From the NCBI RefSeq assembly GCF_000738435.1, contig NZ_CP003984.1:1550001-1614000 (forward strand): a DNA stretch of 64,000 nucleotides, in the 5' to 3' direction. How positions within the stretch are numbered: the stretch's first letter is position 1; every line of letters starts with the position of its first letter. The notes below the pieces were generated by a model. That model saw only the letters and a list, made by a program, of their open reading frames with translations. It made no database searches and was not told where the DNA came from. Made by a program: the position numbers and the translations under genes. Of the stretch, positions 9,287 through 18,610 are shown piece after piece. Origin of the DNA: Planktomarina temperata RCA23 (lineage in GTDB: Bacteria > Pseudomonadota > Alphaproteobacteria > Rhodobacterales > Rhodobacteraceae).

Positions 9287-10598
9287 CTCTTCCTGCCTTA
9301 ATAAATGTCATTGGGTTTACGGCTTTACCATTCACGCGGACTTCATAGTGAAGATGGGTGCCGGTTGATCTGCCTGAGTTTCCCATATCACCGATCCTTT
9401 GTCCACGGGAAACGCGTTGGCCTTTTTTTACGCGAATTTTTGCCAAATGGGCATAGCGAGTTTCTATGCCAAATGCGTGTTTGACATAGACAACGCGGCC
9501 GTAACCGCTCCCCCATTCCGCGCGTGTAACCACCCCGTCGGCGGTGGCATAAATGGGGGTTCCGCGATTTGCAGCAAAATCAGAGCCATTGTGCATCTGC
9601 CCCCAGCGCGGACCGAAGCCGCTGGTGTAACGATGGGTAGATTTCACCGGCATATCAAAGGGCGCTTTTTCAGCTGCAATACGATAGATATTGAGTTTGT
9701 CGAGTTGAGCCAAAATGTTATTGGCCCGGTCAACGGTGGGATCAACTGTGTTGAGAGCATCGGGGGCATAGGTGATCGGGGAGAGGGCGCCACCCTGTCC
9801 CGAATAACCGCGCCGCACTTGCTCGAGCAAGCGGTCAGTATTCAACCCAGCGTTGCGAAACATTTTGTCGAGTGGCTTCACCGAAATGCTCATCGCCTCT
9901 TCCAGCTGACGAAAAATTCGGTCGCCTTTTTCTTCGAGAAATTGAATTTCCAATTCCAAATTGGCCATTTCTTCATGTGCTTGGAAGGCGCGCCGGCGGG
10001 CGTGATCGCGTTCCACAGCCACGTCTTCCAGCGTATCGGTGACGTAATCCATTGTGCTGGCCACGGATTCTGAGGAGCTATCGTCGACAGGTTTGCCCGT
10101 GTCGTGGTCAAGCTGCGCGCCCAGTTGATCCAAGTCGCGCTGTAAAAGCTCCCTTTGGCCCATGACCCGCCGCAGTGTGGCTTGCATCACTTCCATCGCG
10201 CGGTCCAACTCGCGCCGTTGATCCTCTGATGTCAGAAGCTCAGATTGCATTTCGGACACCTGCGCGAGGGCCGTGTTGAAACGCTCCTGCGCTGTCAAAG
10301 CCTCCTGGGCGCGGGTGTCGCGCTCATTGGCGAGGGCATTCAATCGATCCTCATAAATGGCTTGATCGCGCCGGGCTTGATCACGGAAATTTCCGGTACC
10401 AATGGTGTCGAGCAGCACGATGGCTGTTGCAACAATCGCCCATCCGATGAAAGCGGCTGACGTGACCAGAGCGAAAATTTGTGACAGCGGCGTGAGGCGA
10501 ATAAAGCGCGTGCCAGTTCCACTGCGCAAAAACAGCCGTTTTTCCGGCATGAGTCGTTCCAGGAATTGTTGTGACCTTAACCGAAGTGCAGTGACCAA
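9276..10598 (-). CDS. M23 family peptidoglycan endopeptidase (LytM domain) with coiled coil
   Basis: 440 aa if the TTG at 10598 is the start; an ATG at 10550 would give 424 aa. The longer form is preferred because the region before MPEKRLFLRS aligns with remembered roseobacter homologues, but no strong ribosome-binding site decides it. An N-terminal membrane segment (about 38-62) is followed by long coiled coils (about 75-250, rich in Gln/Glu/Arg) and a C-terminal LytM domain with its metal ligands in HNGSDFAANRGTPIYA and GTHLHYEVRVNG. It would cleave peptide cross-links in the periplasm. The bactofilin gene overlaps its 3' end. Confidence 0.9.
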   Translation of the reverse strand: MVTALRLRSQQFLERLMPEKRLFLRSGTGTRFIRLTPLSQIFALVTSAAFIGWAIVATAIVLLDTIGTGNFRDQARRDQAIYEDRLNALANERDTRAQEALTAQERFNTALAQVSEMQSELLTSEDQRRELDRAMEVMQATLRRVMGQRELLQRDLDQLGAQLDHDTGKPVDDSSSESVASTMDYVTDTLEDVAVERDHARRRAFQAHEEMANLELEIQFLEEKGDRIFRQLEEAMSISVKPLDKMFRNAGLNTDRLLEQVRRGYSGQGGALSPITYAPDALNTVDPTVDRANNILAQLDKLNIYRIAAEKAPFDMPVKSTHRYTSGFGPRWGQMHNGSDFAANRGTPIYATADGVVTRAEWGSGYGRVVYVKHAFGIETRYAHLAKIRVKKGQRVSRGQRIGDMGNSGRSTGTHLHYEVRVNGKAVNPMTFIKAGRDVF

Positions 10599-10739
10599 AT
10601 CTCAATTCCAATCTACAAGGGGCCGCCGAGCGAGGTATCTTTGCGGACTGAATACCCAAATGACCAATCTGCCGCAACGAATTTGATAGAGGCAAATCCT
10701 TTATATTCGCTTAAATCGGCTTGTTTCTGCTCACAAACT

Positions 10740-11570
10740 CTATCGCATGGCCGGTGGCGGTGGCATTTCATCGGCGAGGGGCCAGTAAAAATCGGGTGCG
10801 ATCCCTGCCTCGGCACGTTTTTCTTCGTTGAAAGGTGGTTTGAGAGGGCCATGGAAATACTGGCGCACGAGGCTATGAAAAAGGGGTTTGGGGTCTAAAT
10901 CGTCCCGACCGCACAGAAAATGAAACCATTTTGAGCCATAGGCCACATGGGCGACTTCTTCGGCATAGATGACATTGAGCGCAGCGACGACCTGTGTATC
11001 TTCTGCATTTTCGAAAATGCGGATCATGCCAGGGGTGACGTCCAGCCCGCGCGCTTCCAGCACCATGGGCACCACCGCCAATCGGCCAAGAAAATCAGAC
11101 TGCGTGTCCTGGGCTGCCCGCCACATGCCGGCGTGGGCGGGCATTGCGCCGTAAAAACTGCCATGAGCTTCAAGACAGTCGCACATCAGATTGAAATGTT
11201 TGCTTTCTTCATCTGCCGCCTTCACCCAATCATCATAAAATCCCAAAGGCATCGGTATGTGCGAGAATCGGGCGATCAAATCCCAATGCAGATCCACGGC
11301 ATTCAATTCTATATGGGCCACCGCATGTAAAAGAGCGTTGCGCCCTTCGATTGAACCTGTCTTGCGTCTTGGTACGTCCCGCGGGGCACGCAGCTCCGGC
11401 GTTTTGGGGCGGGCGGGCATATCTGGCGGGGAACAGGTGCCAATTTCAACATCGTCCCCGGCGGCGCGCGCGGTGCTCCATTGCGCGGCAAAGCCCCGTG
11501 ACAGAGCGGTTTTTTCTCGCCCGTCTGCGGTGTTGAGCACCGCGCAGGCCATCTGTGTCAAAGTCATCAT
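10740..11570 (-). CDS. DUF455 ferritin-like protein
   Basis: 276 aa from the ATG at 11570. That ATG overlaps the TGA of bcp (ATGATGA at 11564-11570), so translation is coupled; a second ATG follows immediately at 11567. Longer in-frame openings lie inside bcp and are rejected. The DUF455 signature is clear: a four-helix, ferritin-like arrangement with AHIELNAVDLHWDL, AADEESKHFNLMCD and AEEVAHVAYGSKWF, giving the paired Glu/ExxH ligands of a di-metal site. Function is not established; the bcp neighbour hints at oxidative stress or metal handling. Confidence 0.85.
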   Translation of the reverse strand: MMTLTQMACAVLNTADGREKTALSRGFAAQWSTARAAGDDVEIGTCSPPDMPARPKTPELRAPRDVPRRKTGSIEGRNALLHAVAHIELNAVDLHWDLIARFSHIPMPLGFYDDWVKAADEESKHFNLMCDCLEAHGSFYGAMPAHAGMWRAAQDTQSDFLGRLAVVPMVLEARGLDVTPGMIRIFENAEDTQVVAALNVIYAEEVAHVAYGSKWFHFLCGRDDLDPKPLFHSLVRQYFHGPLKPPFNEEKRAEAGIAPDFYWPLADEMPPPPAMR

Positions 11571-12034
11571 GAATTGAATGACTGCAACTGTGCCAAAACC
11601 TCGTCGACATGGCCAGGGACTTTGACCTTGCGCCAAATCTGTAGCAATTTTCCTTCTGGTGAAATCAAAAACGTGACGCGCTCGATGCCCATATAGGTTT
11701 TGCCATACATCTGCTTTTCCACCCATGTGCCAAAGGCTTCGCAGAGGCTGCCGTCCTCGTCGGCAATCAAAGGGATGCGCAAATCATATTTGCTGATGAA
11801 TTTATCATGTTTTTTCACTGTATCGCGCGACACACCGACGACCATCGCATTTTGCGCCTCAAAGGCGGCGCGCTCTTCGGAAAATCCAATGGCTTCTTTG
11901 GTGCAGCCCGGGGTGTCGTCTTTCGGGTAAAAATACAAGATCAAATACTTGCCGGCAGCATCTGCCAAGGAAAATTGGCCACCACCGTTGGTTGACAGGG
12001 TGAATTGCGGTGCATTATCGCCGATTGAGATCAT
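11567..12034 (-). CDS. bcp: Thioredoxin-dependent peroxiredoxin (Bcp/PrxQ)
   Basis: 155 aa from the second ATG of an ATGATG pair at 12034/12037, preceded by CGAGGAT. An upstream ATG at 12061 with AAAGGTG before it would add nine residues and cannot be excluded. The peroxidatic cysteine lies in DDTPGCTKEAIGF; the second Cys of the classic CxxxxC arrangement is Ile, so a Cys further on (DGSLCEAFG) or a partner protein must resolve. It reduces peroxides in the cytoplasm. Coupled to the DUF455 gene and divergent from the AsmA-like gene. Confidence 0.93.
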   Translation of the reverse strand: MISIGDNAPQFTLSTNGGGQFSLADAAGKYLILYFYPKDDTPGCTKEAIGFSEERAAFEAQNAMVVGVSRDTVKKHDKFISKYDLRIPLIADEDGSLCEAFGTWVEKQMYGKTYMGIERVTFLISPEGKLLQIWRKVKVPGHVDEVLAQLQSFNS

Positions 12035-12117
12035 CATATCCTCGGTATATCTGAGAGCCATTGTTGCACCTTTGGTTTTAGGCCAAGATATATAAATTGA
12101 AAGGGGTGAGTTGCACA

Positions 12118-15100
12118 ATGGCGCAATCTGCTGAGCAAGATCAAGAGGACAAAGCGCCGCCACGGCGCCGGCCGATGTCACGGCTGGCTGTGGTGATCTA
12201 TACGCTGTGCTGGTCTGTCTTGCTCTGTTTCGGGTTGTTGGTTGCGATTATGCAAGATCGTATGCTGCCCGTGCCTGAACCTTTGCGTGAGAAATTAACG
12301 CAAGTCCTGAACGCCGATCGTACATTGCCAATCGTGCGGTTTAGCCGTGCGGAGTTGGGATTGACAGAGTTGTTTCACCCCCAATTGGTGCTGCATGGCG
12401 TGCAATTTTCTGATGGGCAAACTGGCGCAGGTGTTCAGTTTGGCGCTTTGGATGTGGTGATCCATGGTCCGGCGCTGCTATTTGGGCAGATCGTACCTCG
12501 ATCCCTCACCTTATCGGATGCCTTTGTCGATCTCAGACGCAGGCTCGATGGAAGCTTCGATCTTGGCTTTGTTATCTCTGCGAATTCCACCGGGGTCGGC
12601 TCGTTGGATGAGATATTGGACGCCACGGAAGACTTCTTTGACCGCGAGGATTTCAGACACCTCACTGAGGCGCGATTGGATCAATTGACTGTTAATTATA
12701 CCGACCGCGTCACCAAGCGGGCCTGGACCTTAGACGGCGGACGCCTCTCTGCGCGGCGCGCGAATCGATTGATGACCCTGCGGGGGGATTTGGCGCTTCT
12801 GGCCGGAGGGGGTGAATTGGCCACCTTGGGCTTGTTTTACAATGCCACAGGACCGGGCGCAGGAACCTTGGGAGCGGAGTTTGACAATCTGCCGGCGCAG
12901 GATCTTGCGGTGCAATCTAAAGCCCTCACTTGGCTCAATTTCGTGGATGGTAACCTCTCGGGGAGTTTTCGCAGCACGCGCGCTGAAGGCAAAGTTGGCA
13001 AGTTGAATGCGCTGCTCGATTTTGGCGCGGGCACGTTGAGCGCTGGTCCAGAAAGTTATCCGGTTTCTTATAGTGAAGCGAAAACTTATTTCACATATGA
13101 TCCCAAACGCGCGCGCCTTGATATCTCTCGTGCATCAATCAAGAGCGATTGGGGGGCTTTATCTGCAGAGGGCTATGCATTGTTGCAGCAGGGCGGGGCG
13201 TCGGAGCGCAGCTCGAGCGGGATGGTCTTGCACCTTGATGTTGACAGCGCAGTTTTTGACAAAACACCCTGGTGGCCTGAGCCGCTGCGGGTGACTGCAG
13301 CCAGTGGGCAGGTGAAGCTCAATTATGATCCCCTTACACTTGACTTGGGCCTGTTGCAGGCTGAGGTGAATGGGACCGATCTGAGCCTGTCTGGCAGCGC
13401 TGCGCTCACGCCTTTGGGTTGGTCCTATAACGGGCAGGGGCGGGTGCCATCTGTGGACACCCAAACGGTCCTGACCCTCTGGCCAGAAATGTTGAGCGCC
13501 AAAAGCCGGCGCTGGTTTGGGCAAAACGTGCGCAAGGGAACACTTAAAAACCTGAGCTTTGATCTGCGTCAAGCCGCGCGAACAGCGGCGGTTTTGGCCA
13601 GCAGCTTTCAATTTGAAGAGGCGGAAGTGAAATTCATGCCGAATATGCCGGTGATCTCTGAGGGATTAGGATACGGTGTTTTGGAGCGCGATGAATTTAT
13701 TTTGGCCTTAGAGGCGGGCTATGTCCAAGCGGCGGAAGGCGGACGCTTGGACATGGACGGCTCGACCATGCGCGTGCCCAATGCACGTGTGCCCGATCCG
13801 CCAGTGATATTTGATCTGAAAGGCAGGGGGTCCGTTCCGACCCTTATGTCCCTTATGGACAACAAACCGTTTCAGATATCCACAAAAACCAAGCTTGGCA
13901 TTGATGATGTCTCTGGACAGGCGCAGCTGGCCGTTCAGATTGAAACCCATCTGAAAGATGAGCTCACATCAAGTGACATGTCCTACGCTTTGACGGGCAG
14001 GCTGCGTGATCTGCGCAGTGAGCTGTTGGTGCCCGGGCAAATCTTCACCGCTGAGCTGCTGCAATTGACCGGCACGCCAGATTTAATCGAAATTTCAGGT
14101 GCAGGGCGCGTCTCTGATATTCCATTTGAAGGCAGGTGGTCGCAACCTCTGGGTGCACCCAATTTGACAAGCCAAGTGACTGCAAAAATTGAGCTGACAC
14201 CGAAGAGCCTCCAAGCGCTCAATATTGGCTTGCCCGAGGGCAGCTTGAGCGGGGGGGCAGAGGGCGCCTTGCGTTTAGAGATTGCGAAAAATAAGCCAGT
14301 GGCTTTCGAGTTGACGTCCGATCTGACGGGTACGCGTTTACAATCGGCGGCACTAAACTGGTCAAAACCCACGGCGCAAGCGGCGCAATTGCGGGTACAA
14401 GGGGTTTTCGGCAAGCCATTGCAAGTGGAGCTTCTGGCGCTTGAGGCGCAGGGGTTGTCGCTTGAGGGCACGGTTCAGTTTGACGCCGGTGGTCTCGACC
14501 GGGTTGTGCTGTCGCGCTTGGAGGTTGGCGATTGGCTCGATGGGGCGGCGACATTTATTCATCAAGGGTCGGGCGTACCCATGCGCCTGCTCTTGTCTGG
14601 AGATCTGGATCTGCGGAGTTACGGAAAATTGGCGGGCGGTGAAGCTGCGCGCGCGGATACGACCGCGCCAATGCCGATGTCGCTCAAGCTTGGCCGGCTG
14701 CAGTTGTCGAACACTCTGTTCCTCAGTGACGTGCGGGCTGATTTTGACCAAGGTCTTGCGGCCGGAGGCGCCTTTGGCGGTCGCGTCAATGGCGGTGTCG
14801 GCATCACTGGTCAGATGTCCGGCCAGGGCAGGGGGCTGCGCCTGTCCGTCACATCTCAAGACGCAGGTGGCGTTTTGCGCGATGCCGGACTTTTGCGACA
14901 GGCCAGCGGCGGTGAGATGATGCTGGATCTTGCACCCCATGCGGATGGGTGGAACGGCTCAATGAATATCACCTCTGTGCGCGTCAATGATGCGCCGGCG
15001 ATTGCACAATTGCTCAGCGCTGCATCAATCATAGGCCTGCCCGATCAATTGGACGGGAAGGGCATTTTCTTTTCGACAATTGAAGGCGAATTCAATATCA

Positions 15101-15399
15101 ACAATGAGTTGTTCACGATCTACCGCTCCAGTGCGGTCGGCCCGTCTCTTGGCATGTCCATGGACGGGTATATCGACACCAAGCGCAAGCAGCTCGATCT
15201 TCAAGGTGTCCTATCCCCCTTTTATCTGCTCAATGGCTTGGGCTCAATTCTCACCCGGCGTGGGGAGGGGTTGATTGGCTTTAACTTCACGCTGCGGGGC
15301 GCGTTGGAAAATCCGCAAGCCTCGGTCAATCCCTTGTCCTTGTTCACGCCCGGAATGTTTCGCGAAATCTTTCGCCGGCGACCGCCGAAACAAGAGTAG
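12118..15399 (+). CDS. Large AsmA/YhdP-like protein (DUF3971)
   Basis: 1093 aa from the ATG at 12118, which has GAAAGGGGTG about 9 nt upstream. One N-terminal membrane anchor (about 30-52) is followed by a very long, mostly beta-strand periplasmic region and a C-terminal AsmA-like part (LDLQGVLSPFYLLNGLGSI, GFNFTLRGALENPQASVNPL). Such proteins (YhdP, TamB and AsmA relatives) form periplasm-spanning lipid-transport bridges. A role in phospholipid traffic to the outer membrane is inference from the family. queA follows 70 nt later. Confidence 0.8.
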   Translation: MAQSAEQDQEDKAPPRRRPMSRLAVVIYTLCWSVLLCFGLLVAIMQDRMLPVPEPLREKLTQVLNADRTLPIVRFSRAELGLTELFHPQLVLHGVQFSDGQTGAGVQFGALDVVIHGPALLFGQIVPRSLTLSDAFVDLRRRLDGSFDLGFVISANSTGVGSLDEILDATEDFFDREDFRHLTEARLDQLTVNYTDRVTKRAWTLDGGRLSARRANRLMTLRGDLALLAGGGELATLGLFYNATGPGAGTLGAEFDNLPAQDLAVQSKALTWLNFVDGNLSGSFRSTRAEGKVGKLNALLDFGAGTLSAGPESYPVSYSEAKTYFTYDPKRARLDISRASIKSDWGALSAEGYALLQQGGASERSSSGMVLHLDVDSAVFDKTPWWPEPLRVTAASGQVKLNYDPLTLDLGLLQAEVNGTDLSLSGSAALTPLGWSYNGQGRVPSVDTQTVLTLWPEMLSAKSRRWFGQNVRKGTLKNLSFDLRQAARTAAVLASSFQFEEAEVKFMPNMPVISEGLGYGVLERDEFILALEAGYVQAAEGGRLDMDGSTMRVPNARVPDPPVIFDLKGRGSVPTLMSLMDNKPFQISTKTKLGIDDVSGQAQLAVQIETHLKDELTSSDMSYALTGRLRDLRSELLVPGQIFTAELLQLTGTPDLIEISGAGRVSDIPFEGRWSQPLGAPNLTSQVTAKIELTPKSLQALNIGLPEGSLSGGAEGALRLEIAKNKPVAFELTSDLTGTRLQSAALNWSKPTAQAAQLRVQGVFGKPLQVELLALEAQGLSLEGTVQFDAGGLDRVVLSRLEVGDWLDGAATFIHQGSGVPMRLLLSGDLDLRSYGKLAGGEAARADTTAPMPMSLKLGRLQLSNTLFLSDVRADFDQGLAAGGAFGGRVNGGVGITGQMSGQGRGLRLSVTSQDAGGVLRDAGLLRQASGGEMMLDLAPHADGWNGSMNITSVRVNDAPAIAQLLSAASIIGLPDQLDGKGIFFSTIEGEFNINNELFTIYRSSAVGPSLGMSMDGYIDTKRKQLDLQGVLSPFYLLNGLGSILTRRGEGLIGFNFTLRGALENPQASVNPLSLFTPGMFREIFRRRPPKQE

Positions 15400-15469
15400 C
15401 AGACGCAGGTTTCGGATTTGCCAAATGATTTGATTGTCGCTAATGGGAGCGCTTCTCAAGGGGCGTGCT

Positions 15470-16519
15470 ATGAAACTCTCAGACTTTGATTTTGACTTGC
15501 CACCCGAGCGGATCGCGATTCGTCCGATGTCACCCCGCGGCGACGCCAAACTCTTGGTGAGCCAAGCCGGGCAGATCGAAGATGCGCATGTGCGTGATCT
15601 CTGCAGCTATTTTCGGCCAGGAGACCGCTTGGTTTTGAACGATACCAAGGTGATCCCGGCGCGTCTGTTTGGGACACGGGCGCGGCAATCGGCGCAGGGC
15701 AGGGTTGAGGCAAAGATTGAAGTCACGCTTCTAGAGCCGCAGGCCAGCGGGCGATGGAAAGCTTTGATAAAGCCCCTGCGCAAATTGGCTGTCGGCGAAG
15801 AGATCCAGTTTGCAGCCGGCCTGTCGGCGCGGTGCATTGAGAAAACCGATGGCGAAGCTTTGCTCGATTTTTCGGCCCAAGGCGCAGAGCTGGATGCGGC
15901 ATTGGATGTCAGCGGTCAGATGCCTTTGCCGCCCTATATTGCGTCCAAACGCGCCGCCGATGCGCAGGATAAGAGCGACTATCAAACCGTTTGGGCCAAA
16001 CATCGAGGAGCGGTGGCGGCGCCGACGGCCTCTTTGCATCTGGATGCAGCAGCATTGGACGCTTTGCAGGGCCATGGGGTGACGATCAGCTATGTCACCC
16101 TACACGTTGGGGCCGGCACCTTTTTGCCGGTCAAGGTGGAAGAGATCCGCACCCATACAATGCACGCAGAATGGGGCTGTGTAAGTCCGCAGGCCGTGGC
16201 AGAGATAGAGCAAACCCGCGCCGCCGGCGGCCGGATTATCCCCGTGGGCACGACCGCTTTGCGCCTGATTGAGACGGCGGCGCGTGGCGGCACCCTTCGG
16301 CCTTTTGAAGGGGAGACAGATATTTTCATTTACCCGGGGTTTGAGTTTCAGATCACCGATGGGTTGATGACCAATTTCCACCTGCCGAAATCGACCCTGC
16401 TGATGCTGGTGGCCGCTCTGATTGGCAAGCCACATTTGGATGCGGTTTATGCCCATGCGGTGGCTCAGAATTATCGTTTTTTTAGTTACGGCGATGCATC
16501 ATTGCTTTTTGCGTCATAA
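15470..16519 (+). CDS. queA: tRNA preQ1(34) S-adenosylmethionine ribosyltransferase-isomerase
   Basis: 349 aa from the ATG at 15470, with AAGGGGCG seven nt upstream. QueA transfers the ribosyl moiety of SAM to preQ1 in tRNA, the next-to-last step of queuosine synthesis. Typical motifs are the N-terminal [53 protein letters not shown], and [18 protein letters not shown] near the C-terminus. Full length. Confidence 0.96.
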   Translation: MKLSDFDFDLPPERIAIRPMSPRGDAKLLVSQAGQIEDAHVRDLCSYFRPGDRLVLNDTKVIPARLFGTRARQSAQGRVEAKIEVTLLEPQASGRWKALIKPLRKLAVGEEIQFAAGLSARCIEKTDGEALLDFSAQGAELDAALDVSGQMPLPPYIASKRAADAQDKSDYQTVWAKHRGAVAAPTASLHLDAAALDALQGHGVTISYVTLHVGAGTFLPVKVEEIRTHTMHAEWGCVSPQAVAEIEQTRAAGGRIIPVGTTALRLIETAARGGTLRPFEGETDIFIYPGFEFQITDGLMTNFHLPKSTLLMLVAALIGKPHLDAVYAHAVAQNYRFFSYGDASLLFAS

Positions 16520-16590
16520 TATCGTTTGGGTAGAAAAAGAGCGCGTGTGTCACGGTTCATTTTGTCCCGGTTTCATTTTGAGGAAGTGCA

Positions 16591-17847
16591 ATGTTTCAGG
16601 TTTTGTCGCGGTCTTGGGCGCTGCTTATCGGCATGATGTTGTTGATGGTTGGCAATGGGTTGCAGGGCACATTGCTCGGCGTGCGGGGCGGAATTGAAGG
16701 GTTTTCAACCTTCGAAATGTCCATCGTGATGTCAGCATATTTTGCGGGGTTTCTTGGCGGTTCACGCCTGGCGCCTGAAATGATCCGCCGGGTGGGACAT
16801 GTGCGGGTCTTTGCGGCTTTGGCCTCATTCATCTCTGCCATATTGATTCTCTATCCGGCCTTTGCCCATCCCGTGGCTTGGGCCTTGGGGCGCGTTGTGA
16901 TCGGATTTTGTTTCTCTGGGGTGTATGTCACCGCAGAAAGCTGGCTGAACAATTCTTCTGACAACGCCAATCGGGGCAAGGCGCTCTCGGTCTATATGAT
17001 CGTACAGATGTTTGGAATTGTCAGCGCGCAAGCGCTTCTGGCTATGGGGGACGCAAGTGGCTACGCCTTGTTTATTTTGTCCTCCGTTTTGGTTTCGATT
17101 TCTTTTGCTCCGATTTTGCTGTCCATTTCTCCAACGCCTGCATTTGAAACCGCAAAACCTATGCCTCTCAAGACATTGCTTGAGACATCTCCTTTGGGCT
17201 GTTTCGGCATGTTTCTTTTGGGCGGCGTTTTCTCGGCGCAATTTGGCATGTCCGCAGTCTATGGCGTGGCGGCCGGTCTAACGATTACGCAGATCTCAAT
17301 TTTTGTTTCAAGCATCTATGTGGGTGCCCTATTGATGCAATATCCGATTGGCTGGTTTTCGGACCGCATGGACCGGCGGGTTGTGATTATGATCGTAGCC
17401 GCAGTGGGCGGGATTTTCTCGCTTCTAGCGCTGTTTTTCGACTATTATTTTGGCGCGCTGCTCGTCGCCGCTTTCGTGATCGGCGGCACATCCAATCCGC
17501 TGTATTCATTGCTGATCGCCTATACAAACGACTATCTCGATCCCGACGATATGGCCGCGGCCTCAGGAGGGTTGATATTTATCAACGGTATGGGCGCGAT
17601 TGCTGGGCCTTTGGTGACCGGCTGGATGATGGACAGTTTTGGTGCCCAGGCATTCTTTGGCATGATTGCGCTCTTGATGCTCATCCTCGCGGGTTACGCG
17701 GTCTACCGGATGACACAGCGGTCGCGGGCGGGCATCGAGGATGGTGCCTATGCGCCGGTTCTGCCCTCGGCCAGCCCGGTCGCGGTGGAGGTGGCTTCGG
17801 AATATTATATCGAGACCGCTTTGGAAGATGAAACGAATGAAACATAG
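16591..17847 (+). CDS. MFS transporter (YcaD-like)
   Basis: 418 aa with about twelve hydrophobic segments. Features of the major facilitator superfamily include a conserved acidic/aromatic stretch (FSGVYVTAESWLNN) and the loop between segments 8 and 9 (YPIGWFSDRMDRRVVI), which matches the G-x-x-x-D-R-x-x-R signature. It resembles the YcaD/YfkF type of exporter; the substrate is unknown. It is preceded by GAGGAAGTGC. Just upstream is a near-repeat, CGGTTCATTTTG (16553) and CGGTTTCATTTTG (16568), of unknown meaning. Confidence 0.88.
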   Translation: MFQVLSRSWALLIGMMLLMVGNGLQGTLLGVRGGIEGFSTFEMSIVMSAYFAGFLGGSRLAPEMIRRVGHVRVFAALASFISAILILYPAFAHPVAWALGRVVIGFCFSGVYVTAESWLNNSSDNANRGKALSVYMIVQMFGIVSAQALLAMGDASGYALFILSSVLVSISFAPILLSISPTPAFETAKPMPLKTLLETSPLGCFGMFLLGGVFSAQFGMSAVYGVAAGLTITQISIFVSSIYVGALLMQYPIGWFSDRMDRRVVIMIVAAVGGIFSLLALFFDYYFGALLVAAFVIGGTSNPLYSLLIAYTNDYLDPDDMAAASGGLIFINGMGAIAGPLVTGWMMDSFGAQAFFGMIALLMLILAGYAVYRMTQRSRAGIEDGAYAPVLPSASPVAVEVASEYYIETALEDETNET

Positions 17848-17921
17848 AGTTACCTTTTTCTTTGCACTTTTGATTTAGATGCGTAGAGATTGAAGATAGG
17901 CAGACTCACCGGAGCGGACAT

Positions 17922-18500
17922 ATGACAACTGTAAACGAAGTTGTTGATTTTTGGCTGGACGAAGTTGGAGCGGACAGATGGTATGCAGCCGATGAGGCGC
18001 TGGACCATGAGGTCCGCAGGCGGTTCGAACAGCTCTGGTGGGACACGCTCAACGGAGCCAATGGGCTTTGGTTGACTTATGCCTCCGGCACGCTTGCCTA
18101 TCTGATATTGATGGATCAAATGCCCCGCAATATGTTTCGCGGGACAGCGCGGTCATTCGGATCGGATCGGCACGCTCTCGCGGCGGCCAAAGCGGCATTG
18201 CATAATGGCTGGGATCTGAAGATCGACGAGCCGGCGCGGCAATTTTTCTATATGCCTTTGATGCATTCTGAGAGTCTCACAGATCAAGATCGTGCGGTGC
18301 GGTTGATCATGTCTCGCCTGCCGCAGGGCAGGAGATTGCAATTGCCCCATGCCCAGGCGCATCGGGATATCATCCGCAAGTTTGGCCGCTTTCCAGCGCG
18401 CAACGATGCGTTGAACCGGCGTGCAACGGCGCCGGAGGTGATTTACACCCAAGCGGGCGGATATGATTTCACACTCAAAAGCCTTGCGGCCAGCTCCTAA
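17922..18500 (+). CDS. DUF924 family protein
   Basis: 192 aa, all-helical, soluble. Family hallmarks are VVDFWLDEVGADRWY at the N-terminus, the core YLILMDQMPRNMFRGTARSFG (about residues 64-84) and FFYMPLMHSESLTDQD (about 107). The fold is TPR-like in known structures; the function is not established. The start ATG has GGAGCGGAC just before it. It lies 74 nt after the MFS gene and may share its transcript. Confidence 0.88.
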   Translation: MTTVNEVVDFWLDEVGADRWYAADEALDHEVRRRFEQLWWDTLNGANGLWLTYASGTLAYLILMDQMPRNMFRGTARSFGSDRHALAAAKAALHNGWDLKIDEPARQFFYMPLMHSESLTDQDRAVRLIMSRLPQGRRLQLPHAQAHRDIIRKFGRFPARNDALNRRATAPEVIYTQAGGYDFTLKSLAASS

Positions 18501-18571
18501 AGCTTTGGTGCGGCTGCAATGGCTCTCGCCGCGCGCGCTGCAAAATTTTCGATTTGCACCGGTTTGAACTA

Positions 18572-18589
18572 TAGTTTAATATTAAACTA
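18572..18589. promoter_or_regulatory. 18-bp perfect AT-only-core palindrome upstream of lpdA
   Basis: TAGTTTAATATTAAACTA is a perfect palindrome centred 21 to 30 nt before the lpdA start codon, in otherwise GC-rich DNA. The spacing suits a repressor site at the promoter of lpdA. I do not recognise the cognate regulator. Confidence 0.55.
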
Positions 18590-18610
18590 ATTCAAAAACG
18601 GAGTCCTGTG

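Noticed and set aside
9399-10073. 224-codon open frame on the plus strand
   Set aside because: Antisense to the M23 peptidase gene, which has clear LytM motifs.
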